Positions 1 through 6,058 of a DNA stretch of 10,196 bases are shown here, piece after piece. This stretch comes from Candidatus Nitrosopumilus sp. (GTDB taxonomy: Archaea > Thermoproteota > Nitrososphaeria > Nitrososphaerales > Nitrosopumilaceae): the NCBI GenBank assembly GCA_013203245.1, contig JABMOR010000072.1, positions 1-10,196 of the forward strand. The letters run 5' to 3'. The notes below the pieces were generated by a model, which saw nothing but the letters and a program-made list of their open reading frames with translations, ran no database searches and was not told where the DNA came from. The first letter of the stretch is position 1. Each line of letters starts with the position of its first letter. The position numbers and the translations under genes were made by a program.

Positions 1-32
1 AAAATGAAGAATAAGATATGGCTTAAGCTTCA

Positions 33-320
33 TTGTCAAAACTAGATGATAAGGTCGTTTTCACTATTGTAAAAGTTGAGAATGTTGATAGAAAAGTTGG
101 CAAAGAGACCATTACTGAAGTGAATATTGAAACTGAAGAAGAGTTTGATGGGGTCAAGAAATTTTACACTTCAAGAAAGATGATTGTTGCAAAATTTTAT
201 GATAATGGCAAACCGACTCAGAATACTCTGGATATTCAAAGAGGCAAGAAATACAGAGTGAAAATTATTACACAGAAATTTGGTAATGGCAAAGAAGATT
301 ACGATATTGTAAAGTCCTAA
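33..320 (+). CDS. Small conserved-type hypothetical protein, TTG start
   Basis: Encodes 95 residues of mixed acidic and basic character, with no cysteine, no signal peptide and no membrane segment, so probably cytosolic. Alternating hydrophobic residues (VVFTIVKV near 8-15, YRVKIIT near 74-80, DYDIV near 89-93) and a glycine turn (FGNGK, 83-87) suggest a small all-beta fold. An OB-like fold is possible but I cannot show it. A TAA stop lies in frame at 24-26, only two codons before the TTG at 33, and the next in-frame ATG is at residue 50, so TTG is the only start that keeps the N-terminal half. The promoter would lie at or beyond the window edge. The next gene is 83 bp downstream with its own TATA box, so an operon is not indicated. 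I do not recognise a function; the reading frame itself is credible. Confidence 0.7.
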   Translation: MSKLDDKVVFTIVKVENVDRKVGKETITEVNIETEEEFDGVKKFYTSRKMIVAKFYDNGKPTQNTLDIQRGKKYRVKIITQKFGNGKEDYDIVKS

Positions 321-373
321 TTTTATTCCCGAATTCAGTACTATCTCCTCAGAATTTTGTGAATTTCAGAGAG

Positions 374-381
374 TATTTTAA
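374..381 (+). promoter_or_regulatory. TATA box of the DUF192 gene
   Basis: TATTTTAA is centred about 26-27 nt before the ATG at 404. This is the spacing expected if transcription begins at or within a few bases of the start codon (leaderless mRNA). The same octamer recurs at 2391-2398. Confidence 0.55.
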
Positions 382-403
382 AAGGATTAGAAGAAATTAA
401 TTC

Positions 404-895
404 ATGACCACTCGTGCTCAAGCATTAATTCCTGTTGCAATTGCTGCTGTGATCATTGGAGTTATTGGAATGTTGACTCTTCCAAGTGATAGTAAACTAG
501 AATCAGTTGAATTTCCACGTGGCACTATTTTGATAGATGATGTTCCTCTTGAAGTGCAAATTGCAGATTCTGAACCAAGGCGTGTTAGAGGATTAATGTT
601 TCAAGACCAACTTCCTTATGATGAGGGAATGATCTTTGTATTTACTGAACCTGGTCTGTATTCTTTATGGATGCTCAATATGCAATTCCCATTAGATATG
701 ATTTGGTTTGATCAAGATGGAAGTATTGTACATATTGAAAAAAATATCCCTCCTTGTAAAACTGTGGTGGAAATAACAACTTGTCAAAGCATAATTCCTG
801 ACAATGAGGCATCATATGTTCTTGAGGTAACTGCTGGATTTGTTGATCAAAATAATATAACTAGAGATTCAAAATTAACTATAATTTCAATTTGA
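404..895 (+). CDS. Membrane-anchored DUF192 family protein
   Basis: Encodes 163 residues. An N-terminal hydrophobic segment (about 8-26) should act as an uncleaved membrane anchor or signal peptide and place the rest outside the cytoplasm. Residues 40-152 form the DUF192 domain: RGLMFQDQLPYDEGMIFVF (62-80), the W-M-x-x-M-x-F-P-L-D-M-I-W-F core (89-102), a DGSIVHIEKNIPPC stretch (105-118) and a C-terminal VLEVTAGF (139-146). Cys118 and Cys127 flank a short loop and could form a disulfide. DUF192 is a small beta-rich domain of unknown biochemical role, found in exported or membrane-linked proteins of bacteria and archaea. The ATG is the first possible start because TAA at 398-400 is in frame. 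It is followed by two more envelope genes on the same strand, suggesting a shared envelope function, though each has its own likely promoter. Confidence 0.88.
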   Translation: MTTRAQALIPVAIAAVIIGVIGMLTLPSDSKLESVEFPRGTILIDDVPLEVQIADSEPRRVRGLMFQDQLPYDEGMIFVFTEPGLYSLWMLNMQFPLDMIWFDQDGSIVHIEKNIPPCKTVVEITTCQSIIPDNEASYVLEVTAGFVDQNNITRDSKLTIISI

Positions 896-906
896 TATTG
901 CAAAGC

Positions 907-915
907 CTTATCTTT
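907..915 (+). promoter_or_regulatory. Possible weak TATA box of the four-cysteine protein gene
   Basis: CTTATCTTT sits about 25 nt before the ATG at 936. The position is right for a leaderless promoter, but the match is weaker than at the other genes here. Read-through from the DUF192 gene 40 bp upstream is an alternative. Confidence 0.3.
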
Positions 916-935
916 GAATTAAAATTTTATAGACT

Positions 936-1562
936 ATGAACAAGTTAATTATAATTCCAATCATAGTTGGTATTGTAATCATTATTTCTGCATCTTTTCT
1001 ATTGGTAGACGATGACTCTTCTACATCTCCATCCATTTATGAAACAGGTTTTACTTATTATGATATTGAGATAATTCAAAATATTTTGGCAGAACAAAAC
1101 ATTCTCGTTTCTGCACCCACTGCAATTACTGATCATACTATTAGTGAATATTGTATGTTCCCTGAGAATGGACTTTTAAAAACCGTAGAATATTGTACTA
1201 CCACTGCCGTGTTGGATTCTCAAGGACATGCCTTGGGGAATATCAACATTGGTGGTGATGTTCAATCTCCTATTATGGCAGTGGCTAATCTTGAAACTTC
1301 TACTTTGGAATCTAATCGAAATGATGTTTTTGCCGTATTTGAAACGATGATTGAAACACTTGTTTGTGACTGTTGGGAGACAAAACAGTCTGAAGACTAT
1401 GAATCTATTTCTTCATGGCTGGAGGCTGCTCATACATTTTACTCTGATTCAGGTGAACGAAATATCAAATCAAAAATTGATAATTTAGGTAATTCTAAAA
1501 TATTTTTAGAAATTACATCAAAGGATAATTCCATTTTGCAGACACTGATTATTCTAAAATAG
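936..1562 (+). CDS. Membrane-anchored four-cysteine protein of unknown function
   Basis: Encodes 208 residues. Residues 3-24 are an uninterrupted run of I, V, L, A and P, a single membrane anchor or signal peptide, followed by an acidic/serine linker (DDDSSTSPS, 25-33). The remaining 175 residues are predicted to be outside the cytoplasm and contain exactly four cysteines: Cys73 (EYCMF), Cys87 (EYCTT) and the pair Cys144/Cys146 in VCDCW. These could form two disulfides or, less likely, a metal site. An in-frame TAG at 930-932 fixes the ATG at 936 as the start. I do not recognise a family. It sits between the exported DUF192 protein and a TauE/SafE permease, so an envelope role, perhaps thiol- or sulfur-related, is a context-only guess. 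Confidence 0.8.
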   Translation: MNKLIIIPIIVGIVIIISASFLLVDDDSSTSPSIYETGFTYYDIEIIQNILAEQNILVSAPTAITDHTISEYCMFPENGLLKTVEYCTTTAVLDSQGHALGNINIGGDVQSPIMAVANLETSTLESNRNDVFAVFETMIETLVCDCWETKQSEDYESISSWLEAAHTFYSDSGERNIKSKIDNLGNSKIFLEITSKDNSILQTLIILK

Positions 1563-1567
1563 TTTAA

Positions 1568-1575
1568 TTATATAA
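1568..1575 (+). promoter_or_regulatory. TATA box of the TauE/SafE-type permease gene
   Basis: TTATATAA is centred about 30 nt before the ATG at 1602, giving a predicted 5' leader of only a few bases. It begins six bases after the stop codon of the preceding gene, so the permease can be transcribed on its own. Confidence 0.55.
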
Positions 1576-1601
1576 TAGAAAATTCTCTGATTGACATTAT
1601 C

Positions 1602-2372
1602 ATGATTGATCAACTATGGCTAATCCCTTTAGGATTTGCAGCAGGACTTTTAGGTTCTATGATTGGCCTTGGTGGTGGAATTATCATAGTTCCAATATTG
1701 ACCTTTTTAGGATTCCCTCCTACTGCTGCAGCAAGTAATAGTCTATTTGCTGCATTAAGTAACGCTACTGCATCCACAATTTCTTATTCAAAACAAAAAC
1801 GAATTAAATATTCTCTAGGTATTAAACTTGGATTACTTTCAATTCCTGGGACTATTTTGGGTGCAATAATATCTACTGATGTTGCACCTGATATTTTTAA
1901 AATCTTATTTGGATTTGTATTAATTGCATCAGCTGCGTACATCTTTTTAAGAAAAAAAATTGAGACCAAAGAGAAAACAATTTCAAAACAGATGATGATT
2001 TTTGCAATTGGCGCAAGCTTTTTTGCAGGAATAATTTCCTCCTTCTTTGGTATTGGTGGTGGAATTATCTTTGTACCATTAATGGTTGTGGGAATGGGCA
2101 TGGCAATGAAAAAAGCTGCACCGACATCCCAAATGATACTCTTGTTTGCTTCTTTATCTGGTGTTATCGTACATAGTTTATTGGGACATCCAGATTTTCT
2201 TCAAGCTGGTATGCTATCTATTGGTTCTTTTATTGGTGGATTAGTTGGTGCACGATTATCTATAGATATCAAAGAACGGTATTTGCAAATCTTGGTTACT
2301 CTAGTAATTCTAATTGCATCTGCTAAATTATTCTTTGATTCTTTATCTGGAAATATTCATTTAGGATTTTAG
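1602..2372 (+). CDS. TauE/SafE (DUF81) family membrane transporter
   Basis: Encodes 256 residues, strongly hydrophobic, about eight membrane segments. The family hallmark is an internal duplication and it is plain here: GLLGSMIGLGGGIIIVPIL (15-33) and GIISSFFGIGGGIIFVPLM (143-161) are repeat copies, each with the G-x-G-G-G-x-[IV] turn. A charged cytoplasmic loop (about 117-130, RKKIETKEKTISK) separates the two halves. Length is normal for the family, which includes putative exporters of sulfite, sulfoacetate and related anions as well as many members with unknown substrates; the substrate cannot be read from sequence. It closes the plus-strand envelope run and is followed by a structured intergenic region. 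Family assignment is firm, substrate unknown. Confidence 0.92.
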   Translation: MIDQLWLIPLGFAAGLLGSMIGLGGGIIIVPILTFLGFPPTAAASNSLFAALSNATASTISYSKQKRIKYSLGIKLGLLSIPGTILGAIISTDVAPDIFKILFGFVLIASAAYIFLRKKIETKEKTISKQMMIFAIGASFFAGIISSFFGIGGGIIFVPLMVVGMGMAMKKAAPTSQMILLFASLSGVIVHSLLGHPDFLQAGMLSIGSFIGGLVGARLSIDIKERYLQILVTLVILIASAKLFFDSLSGNIHLGF

Positions 2373-2390
2373 CCTCGATATTTTGTATTG

Positions 2391-2398
2391 TATTTTAA
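2391..2398 (+). promoter_or_regulatory. TATA-like box upstream of the double-hairpin element
   Basis: TATTTTAA is identical to the octamer before the DUF192 gene. There is no coding sequence downstream on this strand. At the usual archaeal spacing it would start a transcript near 2421, just before the first hairpin at 2426. It could also be chance in AT-rich intergenic DNA. Confidence 0.4.
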
Positions 2399-2420
2399 TA
2401 CTAATTTTGTAATATACGTT

Positions 2421-2471
2421 GTTCATTAGGTCTTATGGCCTAAGGGCGGGAGAGACGAGTCGGCTCTCCTG
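2421..2471 (+). ncRNA. Candidate structured small RNA: two tandem GC-rich hairpins
   Basis: Hairpin 1 is a 7-bp stem with a TTAT loop (TTAGGTC 2426-2432 with GGCCTAA 2437-2443, one G-T wobble). Hairpin 2 follows after three bases: CGGGAGAG (2447-2454) pairs with CTCTCCTG (2464-2471), one wobble, then a single A/G mismatch and two more pairs (CG/CG) around an AGT loop. The segment is much richer in G+C than the surrounding DNA, a known mark of structured RNA in AT-rich archaeal genomes. A TATA-like octamer lies about 27 nt before the proposed 5' end, and a T-rich stretch (2471-2489) follows. Strand is uncertain because hairpins read on both strands. It could instead be a 3'-UTR or boundary element between the convergent TauE/SafE and MaoC-like genes. 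I see no C/D box, and it is too short for a tRNA. Confidence 0.4.
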
Positions 2472-2487
2472 TATATTATTTTAAATT

Positions 2488-2940
2488 TTATCTAGGTGGT
2501 TCTTTTTTAATTCTGTAGATATTCTTCTTTGATAGTACAATGGTTTCATTGTCTTGTGAGGATCCTTCATAATCAACAAAAATTTTCCCAAATTCATCAT
2601 CAATGTCCTCTTTTTGTGACATTGTAAATTTTAATTTTAGCACTTGATCTGTATAGAGAGGTTTGAGAAATCTAGTGTTTCTATTTTCCCATTCAGAATC
2701 CCCATCTGTTCCTAGAAAAATAATATCATTTCCGTAAATCTGACTCAATCTGGTAAATTCTCCCTCCATTCTTGATAGAATTGCTCTCCCTGAAACTAGT
2801 TGTTGCTCTCCTTTCTTTTTATCTTCTAAGAATGTGTTTCTAACTCTTGAAAATTTTAGATATTCTTCTAATTCTTTATCTGAAATACTGCATGTGGAAT
2901 GAAATGTGTCTCCTACTCTAAACTCTGAAAATATTTTCAT
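2488..2940 (-). CDS. MaoC-like hotdog-fold protein lacking the hydratase catalytic motif
   Basis: Encodes 150 residues, the usual size of a single hotdog domain. Family features: an N-terminal F-x-V-G-D-T-F (7-13), a central L-V-S-G-R-A-I-L (48-55) that begins the hotdog helix and continues ...MEGEFTRL to 65, and N-T-R-F-L-K-P-L-Y-x-D-Q-V-L (88-101), matching the 'rf..Pv..GD.l' strand of MaoC proteins. The (R)-hydratase signature (D/N...N-P-[IV]-H-x-D) should lie around residues 34-44, where this protein has RNTFLEDKKKGE with no histidine. It may therefore bind an acyl-CoA or acyl chain without hydrating it, or use a different site. The start lies 2 nt after the stop of the double-SDR gene, so the two are one transcript and probably translationally coupled. 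This reductase-plus-hydratase pairing is typical of acyl-CoA metabolism. Confidence 0.75.
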   Translation of the reverse strand: MKIFSEFRVGDTFHSTCSISDKELEEYLKFSRVRNTFLEDKKKGEQQLVSGRAILSRMEGEFTRLSQIYGNDIIFLGTDGDSEWENRNTRFLKPLYTDQVLKLKFTMSQKEDIDDEFGKIFVDYEGSSQDNETIVLSKKNIYRIKKEPPR

Positions 2941-2942
2941 TC

Positions 2943-4715
2943 TTATCTTGATTCATCTACACAGAAAATTACTTCTGATGATGAAGCAGAGCTATCTGAA
3001 ACAAGGAAATTAAATGCCTCTGCAATTTTTTGATTGTTTGGTTCTGAACCTGTTACCGAACCTGGGAAAATTGTAAACATTCTGATTTTTGAATTCAATA
3101 CATCACTTAGTTCTTGATTAACTGTAGTTGTAAATGGTCTTAGTGCACCTCTGAACACTTCTACTTGTGCTCTTTGGGTCCCAGTTACTTTCCTACCTAT
3201 GGGTAAGTCTGGTCCGATAATCATAATTGCACCCTTGACATCTTTGTATAGACGAGGATCTTTACTTCCGCCTGGAACAAATTGCTCTAGTGCTCTTTGT
3301 GCTACGTTTGCAGGAGTTGATATGAATTTCTCAGTCAATGCTTCCCATTGACTACGTGATGATTCTGTTAATTTCATACCTTCTGCCAATTTTCCTGTAA
3401 TGTGAATAACTCCTAGAATTTTCCCGATGTTTGTTTTAGCAGTGTTTAACCACTTTCCAACTTCTTCAGGATTTTTAATATCTACAATATGGGAGTGGAA
3501 TTTACTGCTAATGTATTCCTGAAGGTCTGTTGGAGTTGATTGTGAAATGAAACATGCTACTTTACCTCCATTCTTTTCTACATGTTGTGCCAAAAATTCA
3601 ACTCTTTCGGCATCTGTTTTGTCAGTTGCATCGATTGTAAACACAACTGCTTTTCCAGCAAAGTTTGGCTGGTGAACTCCCGGTGTTGCAGTTCCAATGT
3701 GTGGTTTTACAGGATAAAATACTCTATCTCCTGGAATGACTTTACCGTTTAGTATTTTTGCTATTTCATCATCACATAAATTGAGAACTGATTCTGAAAC
3801 TTGTCCTTGAGATAGGAATTCTTGATTTGCAATCATATGTGATGTATTGTTTTGAACTTTTTCTGCAATAGTTTGAATTTTGTTTAATAGATTTGTTAAT
3901 GTCACTGTAAGTTTAGAAACATCTTTTCCGTTAGCTAATTTTTCTGCTGCTTTTACAATTCCTTCTTTGATGACTGACTCGTCTTCTCCTAATAACGGTA
4001 AGAGTTCTTTGTTAGCAGCATCGACTTCTATTGGAACTAAATCTTCAAACCCACTGACTCTCATAAATTCTGCTGCTGCTTTAGGATACACTGTTTTGTA
4101 AATTCTATCCGAATGCACTGGACCTGGGTTTGTTGCTATTGAAATAATTCCTTTATCTGTTAATTCCCATGACATTAGTTCTGCTAATCTGTTTTTAGCT
4201 CCTTGAGCTGCAGTGTATGGACTTCTAAATCTATATGGTCTTTGTTCTAATGGTCTTTCTTCTGTAAAGAATGTTGAAATTGTAATTATTTTTCCGCCTG
4301 ATTTCATTACTTTTAGTGCTTGAACGGAACCCCAGAATGTACCTGTCAAATGAATTGCAACTGTGCTTTTGAATTCATCCATTGATGCATTTGCAAAACA
4401 TGTTACTGGACCTGAAACTCCTGCGTTGTTAATTATGTAATCTACTGTAACGTTATCTTTGCTTAGTGATTCAAACATGTCATTCATTGGTGTTTCATCT
4501 GCAACATCAACTCCTGCAAAAATTCTAACTGATGCTCCCGTGTTTTTTTCAGAAATAATTTGTTCTAACATTTTTGATGTTTCATCTAATGGTTCTCTTC
4601 TTCTACCGAGAATGATTACACTGGCACCATTTTCTACAAATCTTTTAGCGATTGCTTGACCTATGCCTGTACCGCTGCCAGTAATTAGTGCAAGTTTACC
4701 TTGAAATTTCAACAT
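2943..4715 (-). CDS. Double short-chain dehydrogenase/reductase (SDR) protein, atypical active site
   Basis: Encodes 590 residues, two SDR units in tandem. Unit 1 (about 4-230) has the cofactor-binding T-G-S-G-T-G-I-G (12-19), N-N-A-G (96-99), an S-T after strand 5 (Ser147) and P-Y-T-A-A-Q (166-171), followed by N-P-G-P-V-H-S-D-R. The normal Y-x-x-x-K is altered: Tyr167 is present but the lysine position is Gln171 (codon CAA at 4205-4203). Arg38-Arg40 after strand 2 suggest NADP(H) preference. A helical linker (about 232-345) leads to unit 2 (352-590), which keeps the Rossmann outline but lacks the glycine motif and the catalytic Tyr. An active-like plus a degenerate SDR unit in one chain resembles each half of Chloroflexus malonyl-CoA reductase, and GPVHSDRIYKTVY recalls that enzyme's GPIESDRIRTVF region (from memory, not aligned). 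The protein is co-transcribed with the MaoC-like gene. Family is sure; activity and substrate are open. Confidence 0.85.
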   Translation of the reverse strand: MLKFQGKLALITGSGTGIGQAIAKRFVENGASVIILGRRREPLDETSKMLEQIISEKNTGASVRIFAGVDVADETPMNDMFESLSKDNVTVDYIINNAGVSGPVTCFANASMDEFKSTVAIHLTGTFWGSVQALKVMKSGGKIITISTFFTEERPLEQRPYRFRSPYTAAQGAKNRLAELMSWELTDKGIISIATNPGPVHSDRIYKTVYPKAAAEFMRVSGFEDLVPIEVDAANKELLPLLGEDESVIKEGIVKAAEKLANGKDVSKLTVTLTNLLNKIQTIAEKVQNNTSHMIANQEFLSQGQVSESVLNLCDDEIAKILNGKVIPGDRVFYPVKPHIGTATPGVHQPNFAGKAVVFTIDATDKTDAERVEFLAQHVEKNGGKVACFISQSTPTDLQEYISSKFHSHIVDIKNPEEVGKWLNTAKTNIGKILGVIHITGKLAEGMKLTESSRSQWEALTEKFISTPANVAQRALEQFVPGGSKDPRLYKDVKGAIMIIGPDLPIGRKVTGTQRAQVEVFRGALRPFTTTVNQELSDVLNSKIRMFTIFPGSVTGSEPNNQKIAEAFNFLVSDSSASSSEVIFCVDESR

Positions 4716-4740
4716 AGATAATCTGTCAAAACTTTTGTGA

Positions 4741-4748
4741 TATTTATT
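4741..4748 (-). promoter_or_regulatory. TATA box of the double-SDR/MaoC-like operon
   Basis: Read on the minus strand, AATAAATA is centred about 30 nt before the ATG at 4715, giving a leader of a few bases at most. It shares a 98-bp divergent region with the plus-strand promoter at 4784-4790. Confidence 0.5.
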
Positions 4749-4783
4749 TTGATTGATCCCAAATTCAATTAATTCTTGATATC

Positions 4784-4790
4784 TTTATTT
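4784..4790 (+). promoter_or_regulatory. TATA box of the 4814-5430 gene pair
   Basis: TTTATTT is centred 27 nt before the ATG at 4814, textbook spacing for a leaderless archaeal transcript. It is only 36 bp from the opposing box at 4741-4748, so transcription complexes on the two could interfere. Confidence 0.5.
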
Positions 4791-4813
4791 GTGGGTATGA
4801 TTCATGATTTTTA

Positions 4814-5050
4814 ATGCATGATACAGAGTCAGACACATTTGTCTACCAATCATGGCCTGAAAAATTTTCTGATATGTTAAAAGAGATCGGCGTAGATTCC
4901 AAAGCTAAAGAAATTGGAACTGATGAAATAGAAAAAGATGATTACTATAGTAGATATTTTGCTCAAACACCTAGAATGGTAACTAACAAGGGATGTATTG
5001 ATGTTAAGAATTCAAACATTGACGCAATACAAATAATTCAAAAGGGATAA
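4814..5050 (+). CDS. Small acidic hypothetical protein, first gene of a pair
   Basis: Encodes 78 residues, soluble and acidic in the first half (DEIEKDDYYSRYF, 37-49), with one cysteine (Cys61) and no membrane segment. An in-frame TGA at 4805-4807 makes the ATG at 4814 the first possible start, and a TATA box at the leaderless distance supports it. The stop is separated from the next ATG by only 2 nt, so the two small proteins are co-transcribed and likely to be partners or to act in one process. I do not recognise a family or a fold. Confidence 0.72.
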   Translation: MHDTESDTFVYQSWPEKFSDMLKEIGVDSKAKEIGTDEIEKDDYYSRYFAQTPRMVTNKGCIDVKNSNIDAIQIIQKG

Positions 5051-5052
5051 TC

Positions 5053-5430
5053 ATGCAAGATCCAAATCCACTCCCATGGGGCGCATTAGATAGATTTCAA
5101 GCCCAGTTCATAGTTAGAAAAAGTGCTGGTTCTAGCTATGGTAATTATCTTGCAAAAACTAAACTAACTACAAAGGGTCACTTTGCATCCAAAACGGTGA
5201 CTAAAGTAGAATGGATTGGTGCAGGTAGTTTAGCATCAAAATTAAATGCTGATGTTAATCTTAATGAGATGATAGCAAAACAATCTGTTAAAGATGCCAC
5301 AATCTATGTTGAACCTACTGAAGTAGCAGTAAGAATTAGAGGCAAATGGGATAATCACATTGCTTTTGGAATTACCAAAGAACTTTTTGAAATTTATGAT
5401 CAAATTGCTGGTCACATAAAATCTATCTAA
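5053..5430 (+). CDS. Hypothetical soluble protein, second gene of a pair
   Basis: Encodes 125 residues, slightly basic, no cysteine, no membrane segment. The pattern is mixed alpha/beta: basic and glycine-rich in the N-terminal part (RKSAGSSYGNYLAKTKLTTKG, positions 22 onward, shown here only by its start), a V-E-W-I-G-A-G-S-L stretch (52-60), a strand-like AVRIRGKWDNHIAFGI segment (92-107) and a C-terminal helix (ITKELFEIYDQIAGHI, 107-122). It follows the 78-residue gene with a 2-nt gap; AAAGGG just before the ATG is only a weak ribosome-binding match, so translation may depend on coupling. The 3' end overlaps the convergent endA gene by 4 bp (5427-5430). I do not recognise a function. Confidence 0.75.
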   Translation: MQDPNPLPWGALDRFQAQFIVRKSAGSSYGNYLAKTKLTTKGHFASKTVTKVEWIGAGSLASKLNADVNLNEMIAKQSVKDATIYVEPTEVAVRIRGKWDNHIAFGITKELFEIYDQIAGHIKSI

Positions 5431-5963
5431 GCTTTCCACCAGTCTAACGCCAAAAAGTCTACCTTATCTTTGCCTTTTGGAATTGCTAAAATGAATTGTT
5501 TTCTAACTGAAGTTGCTAGTCTTCCTGCTAGAACAATACCTGTAGATGTTATTGATTCGCTTCTAGTGTATACTTGAATCAAAAATGGTGCGTGATCAAT
5601 ACCTGGACCTTTTTCATAAACTGCAAAGTCACATCCAAATTTAATTCCGGGATTAATGATGTATCCGTTATCTCTAAAGTTTTTGTATACTATGTATTTT
5701 TTATCAAATTCAAGAACTTCTTTCTTACAAATTTCAATCAATTGCTCTACAGTAATTTTTTGTTTAGATTTTGTAATTGTAATTCTTTTATTTTCTAATA
5801 GGTATAATCCTTCAATCAAATCTAAAATTAACGGTGCATCTATTTCCTCAATTTTTGGTTTTGGAATTCCAATTGGTTTTCCATAATATCCATGACTGAA
5901 AAGTTTCTTTGAATCTTCAATGTCCCATACTATAATTCTATTTTCAATTAATTCACTTTTCAT
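5427..5963 (-). CDS. endA: tRNA-splicing endonuclease EndA
   Basis: Encodes 178 residues, an enzyme that cuts introns out of precursor tRNAs (and pre-rRNA bulges) at bulge-helix-bulge structures, leaving 2',3'-cyclic phosphate ends. The C-terminal catalytic domain is clear: Y-I-V-Y-K-N-F-R-D-N-G-Y (90-101), then D-F-A-V-Y116-E-K-G-P-G, D-H124-A-P-F, and S-V-R-K155-Q-F-I-L-A-I. Tyr116, His124 and Lys155 match the family's catalytic triad in order and spacing. The N-terminal half (1-85) is the expected smaller alpha/beta domain. Length fits the single-domain class, which works as a homotetramer in euryarchaea or as the catalytic subunit of a heterotetramer in other archaea. The stop overlaps the end of the convergent plus-strand gene by 4 bp. 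Confidence 0.95.
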   Translation of the reverse strand: MKSELIENRIIVWDIEDSKKLFSHGYYGKPIGIPKPKIEEIDAPLILDLIEGLYLLENKRITITKSKQKITVEQLIEICKKEVLEFDKKYIVYKNFRDNGYIINPGIKFGCDFAVYEKGPGIDHAPFLIQVYTRSESITSTGIVLAGRLATSVRKQFILAIPKGKDKVDFLALDWWKA

Positions 5964-5983
5964 AAATTTGCAGACTCTTATCT

Positions 5984-5990
5984 GTATATG
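5984..5990 (-). promoter_or_regulatory. Possible TATA box of endA
   Basis: On the minus strand CATATAC lies about 24 nt before the ATG at 5963. The position fits, but the box is less AT-pure than others in the window. Confidence 0.35.
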
Positions 5991-6020
5991 AATTCTCTAG
6001 TAAAATGTGAGATTGTTCTA

Positions 6021-6045
6021 AATTAAAAATAAAGTAAAAGTGTAG
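6021..6045 (-). terminator. Possible T-rich terminator after the DUF47 gene
   Basis: On the minus strand the sequence after the stop at 6059 becomes T-rich (CTTTTACTTTATTTTTAATT within this interval). Archaeal RNA polymerase terminates at such T-tracts without needing a hairpin. The next gene, endA, is on the same strand and has its own candidate promoter. Confidence 0.35.
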
Positions 6046-6058
6046 GAATTTTAATTGG

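Noticed and set aside
1784..2101. 105-codon minus-strand open frame inside the TauE/SafE-type gene
   Set aside because: Opposite strand of a clear duplicated permease; product is Ile/Pro/Lys-rich with no domain.
2435..2443. Mini-frame ATG-GCC-TAA inside hairpin 1
   Set aside because: Codes for two residues; explained by the stem sequence.
2421..2471. Possible tRNA or C/D-box guide RNA in the GC-rich intergenic segment
   Set aside because: Only two short stems, no T-loop consensus, no acceptor stem or CCA-like end; no RUGAUGA/CUGA boxes on either strand. Kept only as an unclassified structured element.
4716..4813. Operator search in the divergent promoter region
   Set aside because: Two opposing TATA boxes are visible, but I found no convincing palindrome or direct repeat between them.
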